This document shows, piece by piece, positions 60,127 through 64,000 of a stretch of 64,000 bases of DNA. The notes under the pieces are model-generated. The model searched no databases, was not told where the DNA came from, and saw nothing but the letters and a program-made list of their open reading frames with translations. Every line of letters starts with the position of its first letter. Positions within the stretch are counted from its first letter, which is position 1. Source of the DNA: Secundilactobacillus silagei JCM 19001 (lineage in GTDB: Bacteria > Bacillota > Bacilli > Lactobacillales > Lactobacillaceae); contig NZ_BCMG01000011.1 of NCBI RefSeq assembly GCF_002217945.1, positions 54,694 to 118,693 of the forward strand, given 5' to 3'. A program made the translations under genes and the position numbers.

Positions 60127-61656
60127 TTAACTTTTTACGCCCTCACCAAGGACTGCTTGCCATTTTTGCCAAATTGATTCAGTACTAAAGGTCTTGGCTT
60201 TATTCACTGCAGCTTCGGCCATTTGATCAATATTAGGATCTGTGAGTACTGCCACGATCTTATCAGCCAACCCAGAAATATCACCACTTCGAACGAGATA
60301 GCCGTTCTTACCTGGATCGATCATTTCATTTGGGCCGTAGTTAATGTCATAAGCAACTTGAGGGATACCATGCGTTTCCCCTTCCAAAATAGTCTGACCA
60401 AAACCTTCAGAAGTACTTGCCAGTACAGCAACCTTACCGCCATCGTAAGTGCCGTTAAGACGTTTTTTATCAGTGGTATACGGTCGTTGAATTACCTTAT
60501 TCTTTAATTTAAGCTCATCCAACAATTTCAAAATCTTTTTGCCGGTGTTGCCACTTACGTACCCCCTAAATTCAAGGGTTGCATCGGGAACCTGCTTAAT
60601 CACCAGACTCAATGCCCGCACGATATCTTGTGGCCGCTTTTCATCTGAAATTCTCGAAACGGCAATGATACGGTTAGGTTTTTCACTCAATTTTTTAGGC
60701 GCCTTTAATTGATCAACATCGACCATGCCAACTGGTACTTGGTGTAATTTATTGTCTAAATTAGGGTACCGCAGGCTTAAATCATTTCGCTGATGCTGCG
60801 TAGAGACAATAATGGCATCCAGTTGCTGTGAATGGTTTTCTAAAATATTGGCATAAACCGGGTTCAGCTTCCCATCCACTTGATTATCGTCATCCAGTGA
60901 TACGGTGCTATGAATAATGGCAATCTTCCGACACTTTGTCTGCATACTCAATAACCCGGTGTCCGCGTCATTCACTCTACGATCAGACATAAAGGTATTA
61001 TTGCCGCCATAAGAAGTATTCAATTCATCTAAGAAGAACGTAAATAGTTCCAGTAAGCTATTGAAGTAATAGTCTTCACCATGATAATTCACTAATTTTA
61101 ACAGCGAATTCCGCTGCTTACCACTGGCATCTTTTGCGTAATAGGACTCGTAAACAACTTCGCCAGTCGGAGTCAGCATCTGTTCCTTAACCGTAATCCC
61201 GTTTACATCGTAGTATTGCTGCATGGATTTAAACCCACGCCAATCATAGTAGTCGGTTTCAACACTATTACCAAAGCGGTCAAAGTAAGTGATGGTATTA
61301 ATTTCTTCAAAAGTACCAGGAATGTAGTCAATCTCCATCACCAGACGATCGTTGTCGTAAACCTTGGTGTACTTACTTTGACGGTCTAACTCATAGGCGT
61401 TATCGATAGTTAGATCATCGGTATGAAATGGTTTACGCTCATAACCGATGGTGTGCTGAAAAAAGTCGAACATACTAATTGACTGCTCAGCTGGGACACC
61501 TTCATCTTTGAGAAATTTATATAAAAACCGATTATAGTTTCGAGTGACCAGTTTGGCCTCTTGACCGTGGTCTTTAAATAGTTTAAGCCGATTAAAGGCA
61601 GCGTGCTCAACGCCAGAATTATTCTGTGCCACTATTGGATCAATAAAAAAGTACAT
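60127..61656 (-). CDS. GT4 glycosyltransferase, Gtf/TagE type (second of pair)
   Basis: A 509-residue glycosyltransferase with an N-terminal domain special to Gtf1/GtfA-GtfB and TagE proteins (MYFFIDPIVAQNNSGVEHAAF, SMFDFFQH). The C-terminal GT4 part contains RIIAVSRISDEKRPQDIVRA and STSEGFGQTILEGETHGIP with the E-x7-E motif. Its start overlaps the stop of the preceding gene by one base. In L. plantarum a neighbouring pair (formerly tagE5/tagE6) O-glycosylates secreted Ser/Thr-rich proteins. Here an LPXTG-type Ser-rich protein lies just upstream, so the same role is inferred. Confidence 0.85.
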   Translation of the reverse strand: MYFFIDPIVAQNNSGVEHAAFNRLKLFKDHGQEAKLVTRNYNRFLYKFLKDEGVPAEQSISMFDFFQHTIGYERKPFHTDDLTIDNAYELDRQSKYTKVYDNDRLVMEIDYIPGTFEEINTITYFDRFGNSVETDYYDWRGFKSMQQYYDVNGITVKEQMLTPTGEVVYESYYAKDASGKQRNSLLKLVNYHGEDYYFNSLLELFTFFLDELNTSYGGNNTFMSDRRVNDADTGLLSMQTKCRKIAIIHSTVSLDDDNQVDGKLNPVYANILENHSQQLDAIIVSTQHQRNDLSLRYPNLDNKLHQVPVGMVDVDQLKAPKKLSEKPNRIIAVSRISDEKRPQDIVRALSLVIKQVPDATLEFRGYVSGNTGKKILKLLDELKLKNKVIQRPYTTDKKRLNGTYDGGKVAVLASTSEGFGQTILEGETHGIPQVAYDINYGPNEMIDPGKNGYLVRSGDISGLADKIVAVLTDPNIDQMAEAAVNKAKTFSTESIWQKWQAVLGEGVKS

Positions 61657-63200
61657 TAGTTTTCAGCCTCCTCGTAGTATTGAAGCACGTCATTATTCAA
61701 CGCGTCCCATTTATGCCACATACTGTCAGTTGAAAACCTCATTCGATCTTCATAGGCTGCGTCTGACAGACTTTGCCAGTGTTCTTTATCAGCTAGCGTC
61801 TTAACCAGTGCACTAGCAATGTTATCAACGTCTTTTTTATCTGGCGCGATCAAATAACCATCTTTCTCGTTAGTAATAATGTCGTTTGGACCATAAATCA
61901 CGTCTCGAGCAATCAACGGGATACCGTGAGATTGCGCTTCAATCAACGACAGTGGCAACCCTTCCGCGTCACTGGATAGCACCGAAACCATGGCTTGATC
62001 ATAAATCGGATTCAAGTTGTTAATGTAACCCTTTAGCTTAATTCGATCAGCCACATTGAGGTTTTTGATCAATTTTGCTAAATTATCGTGTTCGGGACCC
62101 ACACCGTAAACATCAAGCGTAATATCTGGAATTTCCGTCTTAGCTTGAGCAACTGCTTTAACCACTTTCTCAACGTGTTTGTCCTTAGTCAGGCGTGCGA
62201 TCACGACAACCTTATCCATCGTCCGCTTTTCATATGGAATTTTAGGTCCGTTAATGACATCATCATTAATAATACCACCACCAATGGCATAAATTTTACT
62301 CTTAGTGAACCGTTTTTCCACATCATGCTGCTGCGTTTCCCCCAACGCAATCACACCGTTCCATTCACTCTGATGATCCAGGCCATACTCGTAATTGTAG
62401 TTGAGTCGTCCCGTTTCAAGATTATTAGTATTGGACTGAACGTTATGCAATTGAAGCAGTTTAAATGCTTCTGTCTGCATATTTTGCATTGGCCAATCGA
62501 TGCCATAGTTCCGGTCAACGACAAAGACGTTCTTTTCGCCATACGAGCGGTTTAATTCATCGATGAAAAAGCGGGTGAAATTTTTCAAACCAACAAAGTT
62601 AATTTCCGGATTACCTTTATAATTGATAAGCCTCAGCGCAGAGTTGGCTAATTTCCCACTACGATTTCTCATGTAATGGGATTTATAGACCACCCGCCCA
62701 TTGGCATCAAACATCGTTTCCAAAATCACCTGGTGCTTATTGGAAAAAGTCTCTGTCATTGACTTAAAGCCACGAGAATCATACACATCAGTAGAGACAT
62801 TATTACCGTACTGATCGAAGTATTCTACTTTATCGATCTGCTGATCATCCCAATCAAATGTATAGATTTTAGCAGCTAATTGCTTGCCGATATAAACATT
62901 CATGCTGCCTTCCTTAGTCCGCTTGGTGATCACTTTTTGACCATGAATAACCGGTAAATCTTTCAACTGAAAAGTCCGGGCTTTAAAATCGGTCGTATTT
63001 TGGAAAAAGTCAAACATACTGATCATATCTGAATCAACCAGTCCAACATTTTTCAGATAGTGATGGAAAGTGCGGTCGTAATCTCGAACCACAATTTTGG
63101 CATCACGGTGATGCTTTTTGAAGAGCTTAAGTCGTTTGATCTGCGCATGTTCAATCCCCGTTTTTTTATCACGCATAACTGTATTTACGAAAAAATACAT
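61656..63200 (-). CDS. GT4 glycosyltransferase, Gtf/TagE type (first of pair)
   Basis: A 514-residue paralogue of the next gene. MYFFVNTVMRDKKTGIEHAQIKRLK opens the special N-terminal domain, followed by SMFDFFQN. The GT4 part has KVVVIARLTKDKHVEKVVKA and SSDAEGLPLSLIEAQSHGIP with E-x7-E. Both members keep the catalytic motif, so neither is an obvious chaperone-only subunit. Translationally coupled to the second gene. AGGAGGAATGTAAC precedes the ATG. Confidence 0.85.
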   Translation of the reverse strand: MYFFVNTVMRDKKTGIEHAQIKRLKLFKKHHRDAKIVVRDYDRTFHHYLKNVGLVDSDMISMFDFFQNTTDFKARTFQLKDLPVIHGQKVITKRTKEGSMNVYIGKQLAAKIYTFDWDDQQIDKVEYFDQYGNNVSTDVYDSRGFKSMTETFSNKHQVILETMFDANGRVVYKSHYMRNRSGKLANSALRLINYKGNPEINFVGLKNFTRFFIDELNRSYGEKNVFVVDRNYGIDWPMQNMQTEAFKLLQLHNVQSNTNNLETGRLNYNYEYGLDHQSEWNGVIALGETQQHDVEKRFTKSKIYAIGGGIINDDVINGPKIPYEKRTMDKVVVIARLTKDKHVEKVVKAVAQAKTEIPDITLDVYGVGPEHDNLAKLIKNLNVADRIKLKGYINNLNPIYDQAMVSVLSSDAEGLPLSLIEAQSHGIPLIARDVIYGPNDIITNEKDGYLIAPDKKDVDNIASALVKTLADKEHWQSLSDAAYEDRMRFSTDSMWHKWDALNNDVLQYYEEAEN

Positions 63201-63223
63201 GTTACATTCCTCCTATATCTAAC

Positions 63224-63254
63224 AAAAGCCTCAGATTAATTAGTCTGGGGCTTT
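63224..63254. terminator. Hairpin between the Ser-rich protein and gtf genes
   Basis: AAAAGCCTCAGA pairs with TCTGGGGCTTTT (one G-U on the plus strand, one mismatch on the minus strand). On the minus strand it follows the Ser-rich protein gene and may only partly stop transcription into the gtf pair. Confidence 0.65.
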
Positions 63255-63311
63255 TGTAGCGTTAGCCACATCCAAATTCAATTATACTGCTATGACATCG
63301 TATTCTTAGAA

Positions 63312-64000
63312 TTATTTTTCGTCATGACGCTTACGTTTGATTCCGAATAATCCAAGCAAACTCATGAGTTCAGCACCCAGTAGTCCTAAGACGCCACTTT
63401 GGTTAGTTTCGTTTGTTTGTGGTAACTTCTGCTGTTCATTTGATGCTTTGTTACCGTTTTGAACGGACGTATTTTGTGGTGATACTGAGGCATTTTCGGT
63501 ACCAGTACTCATCTCACTATTGCCAACTGTTTGAGCATCGGCAGAACTATTCGTAGTCCCTTCACTTAAGCTAGCTGCGTTAGTTTCAGTAGAATTACTA
63601 CCAATATTCTTCGAGCTGCTGTGGCTGATATTATTCGTACCACTCGTTTCGGAAGTTGCCTTGCCATTTCCTGATTCAGTTGTGACATTGTTCTTAGCAT
63701 TGGCTGAATTATTATTTTTAGCCAATGTCGCTTGACCTTGACGACTGGTGGTACTGCTTTGACCATTAGACGAACTATTCCCGTCAGACGTTGCTTGACC
63801 TTGGTCACTAACGGTACTGCTCTGACCATTAGATGAGCCATTCTCATCAGATGTTGCTTGACCTTGGTCGCTAGTGGTAGTGTTCTGGTCATTGCTCAAC
63901 GCATTCGACTTCGCACTTGCGGCACTCGTGACGTCGTCACTGTACTCGCCGGAATCGCTCTGGTAATTACTATTATCTTTGCTCTTCTGCGTCTGGTCAC
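63312..64000 (-). CDS. Ser-rich LPXTG-type surface protein, C-terminal part (5' end outside window)
   Basis: The frame is open to the window edge, so the gene continues beyond base 64000; a TTG at 63897-63899 is internal. About 229 residues are visible. They are dominated by Ser, Asn, Thr, Gln and Gly, with 21-residue repeats starting SDQGQATSD. The end is a sorting signal: LPQTNET, a hydrophobic stretch (VLGLLGAELMSLLGLFG) and KRKRHDEK. LPQTxE is the L. plantarum-type sortase motif. It is a likely substrate of the adjacent glycosyltransferases; function, perhaps adhesion, is unknown. Confidence 0.88.
   Translation of the reverse strand, partial: DQTQKSKDNSNYQSDSGEYSDDVTSAASAKSNALSNDQNTTTSDQGQATSDENGSSNGQSSTVSDQGQATSDGNSSSNGQSSTTSRQGQATLAKNNNSANAKNNVTTESGNGKATSETSGTNNISHSSSKNIGSNSTETNAASLSEGTTNSSADAQTVGNSEMSTGTENASVSPQNTSVQNGNKASNEQQKLPQTNETNQSGVLGLLGAELMSLLGLFGIKRKRHDEK
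63726..63872 (-). repeat. Tandem 63-bp repeats in the Ser-rich protein gene
   Basis: Two full 63-bp (21-residue) units and a partial third, beginning SDQGQATSD or SRQGQAT. The units are near-identical in DNA, so length variation by slippage is expected. Confidence 0.85.

Noticed and set aside
63726..63872. Regular repeats as a possible CRISPR array
   Set aside because: The units are 63-bp in-frame coding repeats with no spacer-repeat alternation and no cas genes.

Overview
The window looks like chromosome from a lactic acid bacterium of the family Lactobacillaceae, in the broad neighbourhood of Lactiplantibacillus plantarum. Evidence: AGGAGG-type ribosome binding sites, Bacillus-type RNase P RNA, a mevalonate operon, an L. 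plantarum-like oleate hydratase, a XerS recombinase end, an ISLpl1-like IS30 element, and a surface protein with an LPQTNE-type sorting signal. Species cannot be fixed from the sequence alone.

Layout. (1) 1-17 kb is accessory and mosaic. It holds the XerS C-terminus, a MazEF-type toxin-antitoxin module in direct repeats, two DUF3955 membrane proteins with copied upstream regions, small secreted proteins, and many short-chain or NAD(P)-dependent oxidoreductases. Each redox cluster has its own regulator: TetR with two palindromic operators, LysR with a symmetric box, and a second TetR. Decay is visible: a nonsense codon in a PEBP gene, a frameshifted RelE toxin, an IS30 remnant, a scrap of a tetR gene and one intact IS30 element. 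(2) 17-38 kb is mainly core metabolism: Old Yellow Enzyme, exonuclease III, oleate hydratase, DegV, MarR, RqcH, then the minus-strand run fhs, lspA, rluD, pyrR, carA-like, carB-like, followed by amtB with a GlnR box and a THUMP methyltransferase. (3) 37.7-50 kb follows the Bacillus ypsA-gpsB-rnpB and dinG-ypmB-aspB-asnS-dnaD / ponA-recU blocks. The nth gene normally found after dnaD is absent. (4) 50-54 kb is a complete operon mvk-mvaD-mvaK2-fni for isopentenyl diphosphate synthesis. (5) 54-64 kb holds an rRNA methyltransferase, a HAD phosphatase, a helveticin J-like protein divergent from an SH3/metallophosphatase protein, and two tandem glycosyltransferases beside a Ser-rich LPXTG-type surface protein cut by the window end.

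The most striking object is pyrR-carA-carB (23.45-27.6 kb). Both carbamoyl-phosphate synthetase subunits are open and translationally arranged as usual. However, CarA has lost its whole glutaminase triad, and CarB has lost the ATP/metal ligands of the first synthetase half, most of the second ATP-grasp and the allosteric domain. With PyrR in the same run, this looks like a repurposed pseudo-enzyme pair, possibly a sensor or regulator, rather than a biosynthetic enzyme.

A second unexplained signal is a pair of orphan promoters (about 43.0 and 54.4 kb) that share an identical 17-nt palindromic element in the spacer. One of them would produce a very short RNA.
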